This document shows, piece after piece, positions 1-6,603 of a DNA stretch of 8,546 bases; the first letter of the stretch is position 1; every line of letters starts with the position of its first letter. Below the pieces are notes generated by a model. It saw nothing but the letters and a program-made list of their open reading frames with translations. It made no database searches and had not been told where the DNA came from. The position numbers and the translations under genes are program-made. The stretch comes from an uncultured beta proteobacterium (GTDB taxonomy: Bacteria > Pseudomonadota > Gammaproteobacteria > Burkholderiales > Burkholderiaceae_C): positions 1-8,546 of the forward strand of contig CAIWRE010000576.1 of the NCBI GenBank assembly GCA_903914985.1, given 5' to 3'.

Positions 1-806
1 ACTTGCTGCTGCCACATGACTTCGCCGCCACGTGTCACGGGGTCGCGGGTGCTGAAAAGGGTGATGAACGGTTTTTCCCAGCGCTTAAACACTTCCCATG
101 CCGCCTCGTTGCGCGCGCGCTCGGGGTCTTGCGGTGTGGTCGGAACAAAGCCCGGAAACACCCGGGCTGCCACCCGGTAGGCGCGGCTGGGAAAGGGCGC
201 GTCATAGGCGGCGATTTCGTGAGCTGTGAGGCCCTGGGCGCAACCGGCTTTGACGATGCGCCCAATCGGAAACCAAGGGCTGTAGCGCGAAAACGCGCGC
301 CAGATTTTGAAAGCAGGTGGCACTTCCATGGTGCCGGTGGGCAGTGCGCCATTGCCCAGTGCCACGCGGTCAAAGCGCCCGGGCATTTCAGCCACCACCC
401 GCAAGCCCACCAGCGAACCCCAGTCCTGGCCAAAAAAGCTCATGTGCTGAAAGTCGTTGGCCTGCACCCAAGCCTTCATCCACTGCACATGGTTGAGGTA
501 GGAATAGTCACTCGCACGCGCTGGTTTGTCGGACCGGCCAAAGCCCACCAGATCGGGCGCAATCACGCGCAAGCCCTGGGCCACCAGCACCGGAATCATC
601 TTGCGGTAGAGGTAGGACCAGGTGGGTTCGCCATGCATCAAGAGCACGATAGGACCGTCGCGCGGACCTTCGTCAATGTGCGCAATGCGCAGGCCGCCGA
701 CCTCGGTGTAATGCGGCGCATACGGGAAGTCGGGCAGATGGGCAAAGCACTCGTCCGGGGTGCGCAGCACGCGGGAAACAGTGGGCAGGGCAATGGCAGC
801 GGACAT
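1..806 (-). CDS. Haloalkane dehalogenase, DhlA-like (HLD-I), C-terminus beyond window
   Basis: An alpha/beta-hydrolase that should cleave carbon-halogen bonds hydrolytically, giving an alcohol and halide; expected in the cytoplasm. 268 residues are visible, and the C-terminus lies past the left edge. The oxyanion region HGEPTWSYLYRKMIP (residues 59-72) is almost identical to the DhlA motif. It is followed by VIAPDLVGFGRSDKP (81-95) and the nucleophile elbow GQDWGS (126-131), giving Asp128 as nucleophile and Trp129 as first halide-binding residue. Trp169 in the cap (FKIW) aligns with the second halide-binding Trp of DhlA, and Asp255 (STRDP) matches the HLD-I acid. The catalytic His should lie in the missing 30-40 residues. 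The ATG at 806 is favoured because an in-frame TGA lies 21 bases upstream with no other start between; no strong ribosome binding site is seen. The family call is firm. The natural substrate is unknown, and some HLD-like proteins have lost or changed activity. Confidence 0.9.
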   Translation of the reverse strand, partial: MSAAIALPTVSRVLRTPDECFAHLPDFPYAPHYTEVGGLRIAHIDEGPRDGPIVLLMHGEPTWSYLYRKMIPVLVAQGLRVIAPDLVGFGRSDKPARASDYSYLNHVQWMKAWVQANDFQHMSFFGQDWGSLVGLRVVAEMPGRFDRVALGNGALPTGTMEVPPAFKIWRAFSRYSPWFPIGRIVKAGCAQGLTAHEIAAYDAPFPSRAYRVAARVFPGFVPTTPQDPERARNEAAWEVFKRWEKPFITLFSTRDPVTRGGEVMWQQQ

Positions 807-878
807 GGGCGGTCTTTCGTGCGGTCAAGGGAAATCAAACGGCGCACAGTGCCATGCGAACGGCGGTGCTTTCGCAGT

Positions 879-918
879 GTATCGTCAATCAATACATAGG
901 TGTATGGATTGACGATAC
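879..918. repeat. AT-rich 40-bp inverted repeat between M48 protease and dehalogenase genes
   Basis: Two 18-base arms (879-896 and 901-918) pair at 17 of 18 positions around a four-base centre, TAGG. The single mismatch is A891 opposite G906. The arms are about one third GC, far below the surrounding genes. On the minus strand the repeat begins 8 bases after the protease stop codon and ends 72 bases before the dehalogenase ATG. There is no T-run on either side, so it is not a typical intrinsic terminator. It could be a dimeric repressor operator for the dehalogenase gene (TetR-like operators are of this kind), or an RNA hairpin that ends or protects the protease transcript. The repeat is seen directly; its role is inference. 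Confidence 0.75.
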
Positions 919-926
919 CTAGCCGC

Positions 927-1790
927 TCATGGCGCTTTGTCGCCATGGGATGGCCCCGCTTTTTGGCGCAGCGCACGTTCATACAAGGGAATGACTTTGG
1001 GTAAATTCGCCTCGATCTCTGCAATACGATTTCCGTCGGAGGGATGGGTCGACAGCCACTGCGGCGGCGCGTTTTTGTTGGCGGCGCCCATTTTTTGCCA
1101 CAAGCTGACCCCCGCGCGGGGGTCAAAGCCCGCGCGGGCAGCCAGTTCCATGCCCACCAGATCGGCTTCAGTTTCGTCTTCGCGGCCAAATTGCAGGGTG
1201 AGCAGGTTGGCGCCAGCGCGTGCCACGCTGTCGGTAATGCGCGGGTCGATGCCCAACCAGCCCGACAGCAAGGCCCCGCCAAGGCGCGCGCCTACGGCTG
1301 TGGCTGTGCTTTTGCCCATTTGCTCACGCGCGTGTTCGCGCAAGGCGTGCGCAATTTCGTGGCCCATGACGATGGCGACCTCGTCATCGCTGAGCTGCAA
1401 GGTTTTGAGAATGCCGGTGTAAAAAACAATCTTGCCGCCCGGCATACAAAAGGCGTTGATCTGGTTGGAGCCAATCAGGTTGACCTCCCACTGCCACTGT
1501 TTTGCACGCAGATTCCACTCCCCGGTAAACGGAATGATTTTTTGTGCAATGGCGCGCAAACGACGCACCTGGGCGTTGTCGGACGGGCCCAGTGCCTGCT
1601 GGTCCGCAGCCGCCTTGAGCGTTTGCCGGTATTGCGCCAGTGCCTGCTGCTCCACCGAGTCGGCACTCACTGCGCCCACAAACACCGAGCGTTCGCCTAC
1701 ATCCACGCCTTCACGCGCCAACACGGAAGTCGCCGCTGACGCCCCCAGCAGCACCGCCAGTGCATAGCGCCTAAACAAGACCATTCGCAT
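927..1790 (-). CDS. Periplasmic M48-family zinc metalloprotease
   Basis: A secreted M48-family metallopeptidase, probably involved in quality control of envelope proteins like BepA, LoiP and YcaL of E. coli. Residues 1-25 form a signal peptide: a basic start with RRY, a hydrophobic core, and a likely cut after SVLA. There is no lipobox Cys, so a soluble or loosely attached periplasmic protein is expected. Numbered from the ATG, the conserved stretch INAFCMPGGKIVFYTGIL (111-128) precedes the zinc motif HEIAH (144-148). The third ligand is probably Glu206 of ExEAD (206-210), and THPSDGNR (248-255) is the usual C-terminal conserved segment. The length of 287 residues suits a protease without the TPR tail of BepA. 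The ATG at 1790 is chosen because GAGG lies seven bases upstream; a GTG at 1793 and an ATG at 1784 are in frame but fit less well. It is divergent from ampG and possibly read through toward the dehalogenase gene. The specific E. coli counterpart cannot be fixed from sequence alone. Confidence 0.93.
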   Translation of the reverse strand: MRMVLFRRYALAVLLGASAATSVLAREGVDVGERSVFVGAVSADSVEQQALAQYRQTLKAAADQQALGPSDNAQVRRLRAIAQKIIPFTGEWNLRAKQWQWEVNLIGSNQINAFCMPGGKIVFYTGILKTLQLSDDEVAIVMGHEIAHALREHAREQMGKSTATAVGARLGGALLSGWLGIDPRITDSVARAGANLLTLQFGREDETEADLVGMELAARAGFDPRAGVSLWQKMGAANKNAPPQWLSTHPSDGNRIAEIEANLPKVIPLYERALRQKAGPSHGDKAP

Positions 1791-1818
1791 CACCGTACCT
1801 CACAAACATCCAATACGC

Positions 1819-1832
1819 CCGCAGACCTGCGG
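1819..1832. promoter_or_regulatory. 14-bp palindrome in the protease/ampG divergent promoter gap
   Basis: CCGCAG and CTGCGG form a perfect 6-bp inverted repeat around AC, in the 55-base gap between two divergent genes. It ends one base before a possible -10 box for ampG, where a bound regulator could affect both genes. It may instead be a chance GC palindrome. No matching regulator can be named. Confidence 0.35.
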
Positions 1833-1833
1833 C

Positions 1834-1839
1834 TATTAT
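1834..1839 (+). promoter_or_regulatory. Possible -10 box of ampG, placed for a leaderless transcript
   Basis: TATTAT matches the -10 consensus at five of six positions and ends six bases before the ampG ATG at 1846. Transcription would then start at or beside the start codon, giving a leaderless mRNA. This agrees with the absence of a Shine-Dalgarno sequence before that ATG. I see no convincing -35 box at 15-19 bases upstream, so the call is tentative. Confidence 0.35.
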
Positions 1840-1845
1840 TCCCCG

Positions 1846-3216
1846 ATGCCCAACAAAGTGCTCCCCGCCAACGCAAACTCTGACGTGATAGCTGAAAAAA
1901 CCGGTTGGTGGCAGGCGATCAAGGTCTATGGCGAACCCGCATCGATGCGCATGCTGTCCTTGGGCTTTTCAGCGGGCCTCCCATTGTTGTTGGTGTTCGG
2001 AACTTTGGGCTTTTGGCTGCGCGAGGCGGGCATTGACCGCACGACCATCGGGTTTTTGAGCTGGGTCGGGCTGGCCTACGGCTTCAAGTGGGTGTGGTCG
2101 CCGCTGGTGGACCGCATGCCGATTCCACTGCTCACCAAGGCTTTGGGACGCCGCCGCAGCTGGTTGTTGGCCTCGCAAACGCTCATCATGGGTGCCTTGG
2201 TATGCATGGCATTGACCGACCCGCAGCAAGCCCTTGCGCCCATGGTGTGGTGTGCGATTGCTGTGGCCGTGGGTTCGGCCACGCAGGACATTGCGCTCGA
2301 TGCATTCCGCATTGAATCCGCCGACAGCGGTCACCAGGCCGCACTGGCAGCCACCTACCAGACCGGCTACCGCCTGGCCATGATATGGGCCGGCGCCGGT
2401 GCCTTGTGGATTGCGGCGCGCGCTGAAGTGCCCTCTGGCGTGCCGGGGGTGGCAACTGCGTACCAACATGGTCCCTGGCAAACCGCCTACCTGGCGATGG
2501 CACTCAGCATGCTGCCCGGGGTGCTGACCGTGCTGTTCTCGAAAGAGCCTGTGCCCGCTCCTGTGCCACCGGCAAAGAACGCGCGCGAATGGCTGCGGGG
2601 TGCCATCGTCGCGCCGTTTGCCGACTTTTTGGGGCGCTACGGCTGGCATGCGGCGCTGATCCTGGCCTTGATCGCCACCTACCGCATCAGCGATGTGGTG
2701 ATGGGCATCATGGCCAACCCGTTTTATGTGGACATGGGCTTTACCAAAGACGAAGTGGCCGCGGTGACCAAAGTGTTTGGCGTGGTCATGACGCTTCTGG
2801 GCGCCTTTGTTGGCGGTTTGTTGTCTCTGCGGTTTGGCGTGATGCGGGTGATGATGCTGGGTGCGGTGTTGAGTGCTGCCAGCAATCTTTTGTTTGCCTG
2901 GCTGAGTATGCGGGGACATGACCTCACGGCTCTCGTTTGCGTGGTGTCGGCCGACAACCTGGCGTCCGGCATTGCCTCGGCGGCTTTTATTGCCTACCTG
3001 TCTTCGCTCACCAATGTGCAGTATTCGGCCACGCAGTACGCGTTGCTGAGTTCCATGATGTTGTTGCTGCCGAAGTTTGTGGCAGGCTTCTCGGGCAAGT
3101 ATGTGGACGCTTTTGGCTATGCCAACTTCTTTACCGCAACCGCCTTGTTGGGTGTGCCCGTCGTGGTCCTGGTCGCCGTGGCTGCAAGGCTCCACAACGC
3201 CCAGTCCAAACCATGA
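1846..3216 (+). CDS. ampG: AmpG-like muropeptide permease (MFS)
   Basis: An inner-membrane major facilitator of the AmpG type, which imports GlcNAc-anhydro-MurNAc peptides released by cell-wall turnover so they can be recycled. In many Gram-negatives this import also feeds AmpR-controlled beta-lactamase induction; no ampC or ampR is visible here. The AmpG signature is clear: LGFSAGLPLLLVFGTLGFWL (39-58), TIGFLSWVGLAYGFKWVWSPLVDR (67-90), GRRRSWLLASQ (101-111) and the SATQDIALDAF segment (144-154) line up with the same blocks of the E. coli protein. The 456 residues contain about a dozen hydrophobic segments, with a polar central loop near 232-250. The first 30 or so residues are a polar extension before the conserved core. 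The ATG at 1846 is accepted despite having no Shine-Dalgarno. The gene stands alone on this strand, with a hairpin between it and the response regulator. The AmpG subfamily is well supported; substrate specificity is inferred from the family. Confidence 0.9.
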   Translation: MPNKVLPANANSDVIAEKTGWWQAIKVYGEPASMRMLSLGFSAGLPLLLVFGTLGFWLREAGIDRTTIGFLSWVGLAYGFKWVWSPLVDRMPIPLLTKALGRRRSWLLASQTLIMGALVCMALTDPQQALAPMVWCAIAVAVGSATQDIALDAFRIESADSGHQAALAATYQTGYRLAMIWAGAGALWIAARAEVPSGVPGVATAYQHGPWQTAYLAMALSMLPGVLTVLFSKEPVPAPVPPAKNAREWLRGAIVAPFADFLGRYGWHAALILALIATYRISDVVMGIMANPFYVDMGFTKDEVAAVTKVFGVVMTLLGAFVGGLLSLRFGVMRVMMLGAVLSAASNLLFAWLSMRGHDLTALVCVVSADNLASGIASAAFIAYLSSLTNVQYSATQYALLSSMMLLLPKFVAGFSGKYVDAFGYANFFTATALLGVPVVVLVAVAARLHNAQSKP

Positions 3217-3256
3217 CACAGCGGTTCTGGCACACGCCTTGTTTACGCAACTTTAC

Positions 3257-3289
3257 CCACGCTTCAGGTGCGCGGCACCACAAGCGTGG
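3257..3289. terminator. Nested hairpin in ampG / response-regulator gap
   Basis: The outer arms CCACGCTT (3257-3264) and AAGCGTGG (3282-3289) pair perfectly over 8 bp. Inside them GGTGC (3267-3271) and GCACC (3275-3279) pair over 5 bp around GCG. The two stems are separated by a symmetric 2x2 internal loop. The structure starts about 40 bases after the ampG stop and ends 22 bases before the response-regulator ATG. There is no T-run, so it could be a weak or Rho-assisted terminator, an mRNA-stabilising 3' end, or an operator for the two-component genes. The folding is evident; the function is not. Confidence 0.45.
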
Positions 3290-3311
3290 CGTGCGCCCCT
3301 AGACTGAAGCC

Positions 3312-4037
3312 ATGACCAAACACCTGTTGATGATCGAGGACGACGCCCGCCTGGCAGCCATGGTGGCCGAGTATTTGCAGCTCAATGACCTGAGCATTGA
3401 GCGCGTAGGAGACGGCTTGTCGGGCTTGAACCGCTTGCGCCAACCCCCGCTGGGGGCGCCAACGGTGGACCTCGTGATTCTTGACTTGATGTTGCCGGAC
3501 ATCGACGGTCTGGAAGTATGCCGACGCATCCGCAGCCTGGCCGGTACGCTGGGCCAAACGCCCGTGCTGATGCTGACTGCCAAGGGCGACCCGATGGACC
3601 GCATCGTGGGCCTGGAAATCGGCGCCGACGATTACCTGCCCAAACCCTTTGAACCGCGTGAGCTGCTGGCACGCATCCGCGCTGTACTGCGCCGCAAAAC
3701 CGAGGCGCCCACGGTGGCCGATGAACACGCCGTGCTGCGCTATGGCTCGCTGGAGATTGACCGCGACGCGCGTACTGTGTCGGTGGCGGGCAAACTTTGC
3801 GAGCTGACCTCTTACCAGTTTGACCTGCTGGTCACGCTGGCGGAACGTGCCGGACGGGTGCTGACGCGCGACCAGATCATGGAAGCGGTGCGCGGCCGCG
3901 AGCTCGACGCCTTTGACCGCTCGATTGATGTGCACATGGGCCGCATCCGCGCAGCCATTGAGCAGGATGCCAAGGCGCCCAAACGGATCCTGACGGTACG
4001 CGGCGTGGGCTATGTGTTTGCGCGCCAGCAAGACTGA
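3312..4037 (+). CDS. OmpR/PhoB-type two-component response regulator
   Basis: A cytoplasmic transcription factor activated by phosphotransfer from the sensor kinase encoded next to it. The receiver domain (about residues 3-125) has the acidic pocket at Glu9, Asp10 and Asp11, the phospho-acceptor Asp58 in VILDLMLPDIDG, Thr89 in MLTAKG and the conserved Lys111 in LPKPFEPRELL. A winged-helix DNA-binding domain follows (about 142-237), with the family features LTSYQFDLLVTLAERAGRVLTRDQIM, the DRSIDVHMGRIR helix and the wing ending in TVRGVGYVF. The length of 241 residues is normal. Residues 44-52 (QPPLGAPTV) are a longer loop before beta-3 than in many relatives. The start has no strong Shine-Dalgarno. 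Only 21 bases separate it from the kinase gene, so the two form an operon. The domain architecture is of the RstA/CpxR kind, but the target genes are unknown; the adjacent envelope genes are candidates. Confidence 0.95.
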   Translation: MTKHLLMIEDDARLAAMVAEYLQLNDLSIERVGDGLSGLNRLRQPPLGAPTVDLVILDLMLPDIDGLEVCRRIRSLAGTLGQTPVLMLTAKGDPMDRIVGLEIGADDYLPKPFEPRELLARIRAVLRRKTEAPTVADEHAVLRYGSLEIDRDARTVSVAGKLCELTSYQFDLLVTLAERAGRVLTRDQIMEAVRGRELDAFDRSIDVHMGRIRAAIEQDAKAPKRILTVRGVGYVFARQQD

Positions 4038-4058
4038 TCCGCAGCAAGGGCTTTAGGC

Positions 4059-5333
4059 ATGTTGCAAAAGCTCTATGTGCGTATTTGGCTGGCCGTGGTG
4101 CTGGCCGTTGCGGTACTGACCTTTATGGTTGGCGTGGTCTGGCGCATGGCGGCTGAGCCGCCGCTGCGCGAGGTGGTGGTCCGCAACGTCCAAGGCGATG
4201 TGATCGGTAGCGGCAGCGCGCACATGCTGCGTCCGGGTGCGCCCGTGCAAGGCGACCACCATGAGCGCCGAGAGCGCGAAGCCGAAGGCAAATCCCACGC
4301 CCCGTCCGAAGCCGACGAAGACCCCGTAGGTCACTTCGGCCGTGGTCCTGAATTTGTCGTGCAAATGCAAGACGGGCAAACCATGCATTTGCACCTGCCT
4401 CGACCGCCGCACCGGCCTTGGATTGCGGCATTCGGATTTTTCTGGACACTGGCTTTGGTCGCAGTGGCGGTGGCCCTGGCCACCTATCCCATCGTCCGTC
4501 GATTGACCCGCAGGCTCGAGGGCCTACAGAGCGGCGTGCAGCGTTGGGGCGATGGCGAGCTCAGTGTGCGGGTGCCGCAGGACGGCGCCGACGAAGTGGC
4601 ATTTCTGGCCCACAGTTTTAACCGGGCTGCTGCGCAAATTGAAGCTTTGGTCAAAGCACGCGATGCACTGCTGGCATCGCAAAAATCGCTCTTAGCCAAC
4701 GCCTCGCACGAACTGCGCTCACCTTTGACTCGCATCCGCATGAGTCTGGAGCTCATGGGCAAAGGATCGCCCGAAGCATTGGCCCAGCGCAAGCCCGAGA
4801 TTGAACGCAACCTGGCGGAGCTGGACCAATTGATTTCAGAAATTTTGCTGGCCAGCCGCCTAGACGCGCGCGAGGCAGATTTGGGCAGGGAGGAGCCTGT
4901 GGACCTGGTCGGTCTGGCGGCTGAAGAATGTGCCCGCACGGGTGCCACACTGGAAACGCAGGCCTCGGTATTGCTGGTACCGGGCATTGCCAAGCTCCTG
5001 CGCCGCGCCCTGCGCAACCTGCTGGAAAACGCGGGGCGCCATGCCGCCACACAGGCAGAGCTCTCGCTGTACCAACATGATGGTTTTGCCGTGATCGAAG
5101 TCAAAGACCAGGGACCCGGTGTGCCCGAAGCCTTGCAGAGCCGCATTTTTGAGCCCTTTTACCGCCTGCCCGGCGCGTCAGAACAAGACGGTGGCGTGGG
5201 CCTGGGGTTGGCGCTGGTGCAGTCGATTGCGCTGCGCCACGGGGGCACTGCCCGTTGCAGCAACCGCGAAAGCGGCGGCGCCTGCTTTACCCTGCGCCTG
5301 CCCATGGGCAACGTCGCTAAACCATTGCCTTGA
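4059..5333 (+). CDS. Sensor histidine kinase with histidine-rich periplasmic domain
   Basis: The membrane sensor partner of the preceding response regulator. Domains in order: TM1 (about 8-28), a periplasmic sensor of roughly 90 residues (30-120), TM2 (about 121-142), a HAMP linker (143-195), a dimerisation/phosphoacceptor domain with His217 in SHELRSPLTRIRMSLELM, and an HATPase domain. The ATPase shows the N box RNLLENAGRHA (319-329), the G1 box DQGPGVP (350-356), the F box FEPFYRL (364-370) and the G2 box GVGLGLALV (379-387), so it looks catalytically intact. The sensor domain holds eight histidines between residues 55 and 118, including an HH pair and an HLH, mixed with many Glu and Asp; this suggests binding of a metal or other cation, by inference. 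AAGGG eight bases upstream supports the ATG at 4059. The 3' end overlaps the opposing ROK gene by 17 bases. The CpxA/RstB-like type is likely; the true signal is unknown. Confidence 0.94.
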   Translation: MLQKLYVRIWLAVVLAVAVLTFMVGVVWRMAAEPPLREVVVRNVQGDVIGSGSAHMLRPGAPVQGDHHERREREAEGKSHAPSEADEDPVGHFGRGPEFVVQMQDGQTMHLHLPRPPHRPWIAAFGFFWTLALVAVAVALATYPIVRRLTRRLEGLQSGVQRWGDGELSVRVPQDGADEVAFLAHSFNRAAAQIEALVKARDALLASQKSLLANASHELRSPLTRIRMSLELMGKGSPEALAQRKPEIERNLAELDQLISEILLASRLDAREADLGREEPVDLVGLAAEECARTGATLETQASVLLVPGIAKLLRRALRNLLENAGRHAATQAELSLYQHDGFAVIEVKDQGPGVPEALQSRIFEPFYRLPGASEQDGGVGLGLALVQSIALRHGGTARCSNRESGGACFTLRLPMGNVAKPLP

Positions 5334-6591
5334 GAAACAAGTCCCGGTCCGGGGCAAAGTTTTCATGCAGGGGCAGCAATGCGCCGCCCAAAGCACGCGC
5401 ATCGGAGCCGATGTCCCCGGCCAGTAGTTGCGGACGCCACAAACCTTCCCAGTTGTAGTCGTCTAGCGCCCGGGTGGTTTGCGCCAGCAGTTGTGCGAGC
5501 ATGGTGCGCGAAAACGAACCGTCAATCACCACCGCGTCCAGGTCCATAAAGGCAGTACCGCTCACAGCGCAATGCGCCAGAGCGCGTGCGGCGTTGGCAA
5601 TCCACTGCCCGGTGTGCGATGCAAAAGGCTCGGTGCTAGCACGGTCGTCATAGGCCGCATCCGGCGCCAATCCCGCGGCATGCAAACGCTGCTCCAACTC
5701 CCACAGAGACGCTTGTCCGATCAACTGTTCGGGCAGCTGCAGGCCCTTGCCAGCCGTGTGTCGATCTGCCAAGTGCAAAGGCAAGGACGCAACCGCTCCG
5801 GAGTTACCGTGCACGCCACCATGGAGGTGGGAATTGATCACCACTCCGCCACCCACGAAGGTGTCCACAAACAAGTACAAAAAGCTTTTCAGATCGCGTC
5901 CGCGACCAGCAACGAGCTCGGCCACGCATGCGGCCTGCGTGTCTTTCGCAAAGCTCACCGGCGTGGAGGTCATGGCTTGCACCTCGGCGGCCAGATCAAT
6001 CTGGTTCCAGCGGTCAGAGCTGGCCTGCGGCAGGCCCAGCATCTTGTGCCAGCCGCCCAGGTTGAATGGGGCAGCCACGCCCACGCCGACGAGTCGGGGC
6101 GCTAGCCCTTCCATGCCACGCTCGATAGCCTGGATTTGCGCGGCAATGGTGGGCAGCAAGGTCGCCGCGTCCGGAAAGTCGTAATTGACGGTTTGGCGTT
6201 GGCGCACTTGGCCGGTGAAGTCCACCAACAAGCAGTCGGTGCTGCGCCTGCCGAGCTTGATGCCTAAGGCAAATGCGCCGTCAGGGTTCAGCGCCAGCGG
6301 CACCGAGGGCTGGCCGATGCGCCCGCGCACCCGGGCCTGGCGCAACAGCAAACCGTCGTCCTCTAAACGGGTGGTGATCAGGCCAATGGTTTGGGCGCTC
6401 AAGCCTGTCAATCGGGCCAATTCAGCCTTGGGCACGCTGCCGTGGAGGCGCACCGCTTGCAACACCACGCGCTCATTGAACTGACGCATCCCCACGTGGT
6501 TGGAGCCGCGGGGCCGCAGCAGTTGCGGGGCTTGGCTAGGCGCTTGCGAGTGATCGGTATCGGCGGATTTCATGGTGGTGCCGATTTTCAC
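5317..6591 (-). CDS. ROK-family transcriptional regulator lacking the zinc and ATP motifs
   Basis: A NagC/XylR-type regulator: a DNA-binding domain joined to a sugar-kinase-like ROK domain. The N-terminal winged helix (about 37-100) reads NERVVLQAVRLHGSVPKAELARLTGLSAQTIG and continues to the GRIGQPSVPL wing typical of these repressors. The ROK fold follows (about 105-420), with GVGVAAPF (169-176), KDTQAACVAEL (216-226, matching the catalytic-Asp segment) and FVGGGVV (245-251). Two hallmarks have changed. The expected acidic Gly-Gly-Thr phosphate-binding motif reads IKLGRRS (111-117), and the CxCGxxGC zinc motif is absent, with a His-rich stretch HLHGGVHG (255-262) just before its expected place. 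It is therefore unlikely to be a kinase and may sense its ligand without structural zinc. The GTG at 6591 is preferred because AAGGG lies four bases upstream; an ATG at 6573 has no ribosome site. It lies 23 bases after waaF on the same strand. The ligand and targets are unknown, as no sugar genes adjoin it. Confidence 0.88.
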   Translation of the reverse strand: MKIGTTMKSADTDHSQAPSQAPQLLRPRGSNHVGMRQFNERVVLQAVRLHGSVPKAELARLTGLSAQTIGLITTRLEDDGLLLRQARVRGRIGQPSVPLALNPDGAFALGIKLGRRSTDCLLVDFTGQVRQRQTVNYDFPDAATLLPTIAAQIQAIERGMEGLAPRLVGVGVAAPFNLGGWHKMLGLPQASSDRWNQIDLAAEVQAMTSTPVSFAKDTQAACVAELVAGRGRDLKSFLYLFVDTFVGGGVVINSHLHGGVHGNSGAVASLPLHLADRHTAGKGLQLPEQLIGQASLWELEQRLHAAGLAPDAAYDDRASTEPFASHTGQWIANAARALAHCAVSGTAFMDLDAVVIDGSFSRTMLAQLLAQTTRALDDYNWEGLWRPQLLAGDIGSDARALGGALLPLHENFAPDRDLFLKAMV

Positions 6592-6603
6592 CCATCCCTT
6601 GAT

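Noticed and set aside
3..899. A 298-residue plus-strand open frame opposite the dehalogenase gene
   Set aside because: Its translation is rich in His, Arg, Gly and Ala with no recognisable motif, while the opposite strand encodes a complete set of DhlA-type motifs. It is a shadow frame in GC-rich DNA.
879..918. Inverted repeat as a standard intrinsic terminator
   Set aside because: The hairpin is AT-rich and has no T-run on either strand, so I list it as a repeat of uncertain role instead.
879..918. Inverted repeat as the ends of an insertion sequence or a MITE
   Set aside because: The centre is only four bases, and no target-site duplication or transposase is seen; nothing suggests a mobile element.
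1969..3219. A 416-residue minus-strand open frame opposite ampG
   Set aside because: Low-complexity His/Gln/Arg-rich translation with no domain; the plus strand encodes a clear AmpG permease over the same bases.
927..5333. The M48 protease, AmpG and two-component genes as one dedicated new envelope system
   Set aside because: They lie in two opposite directions with a hairpin between ampG and the regulator, and each family is widespread on its own. A shared role is possible but not shown by the sequence.
5818..5832. CCACC/GGTGG inverted repeat in the ROK gene
   Set aside because: It is only 5 bp per arm and falls on His and Gly codons of HLHGG; best explained by coding sequence.
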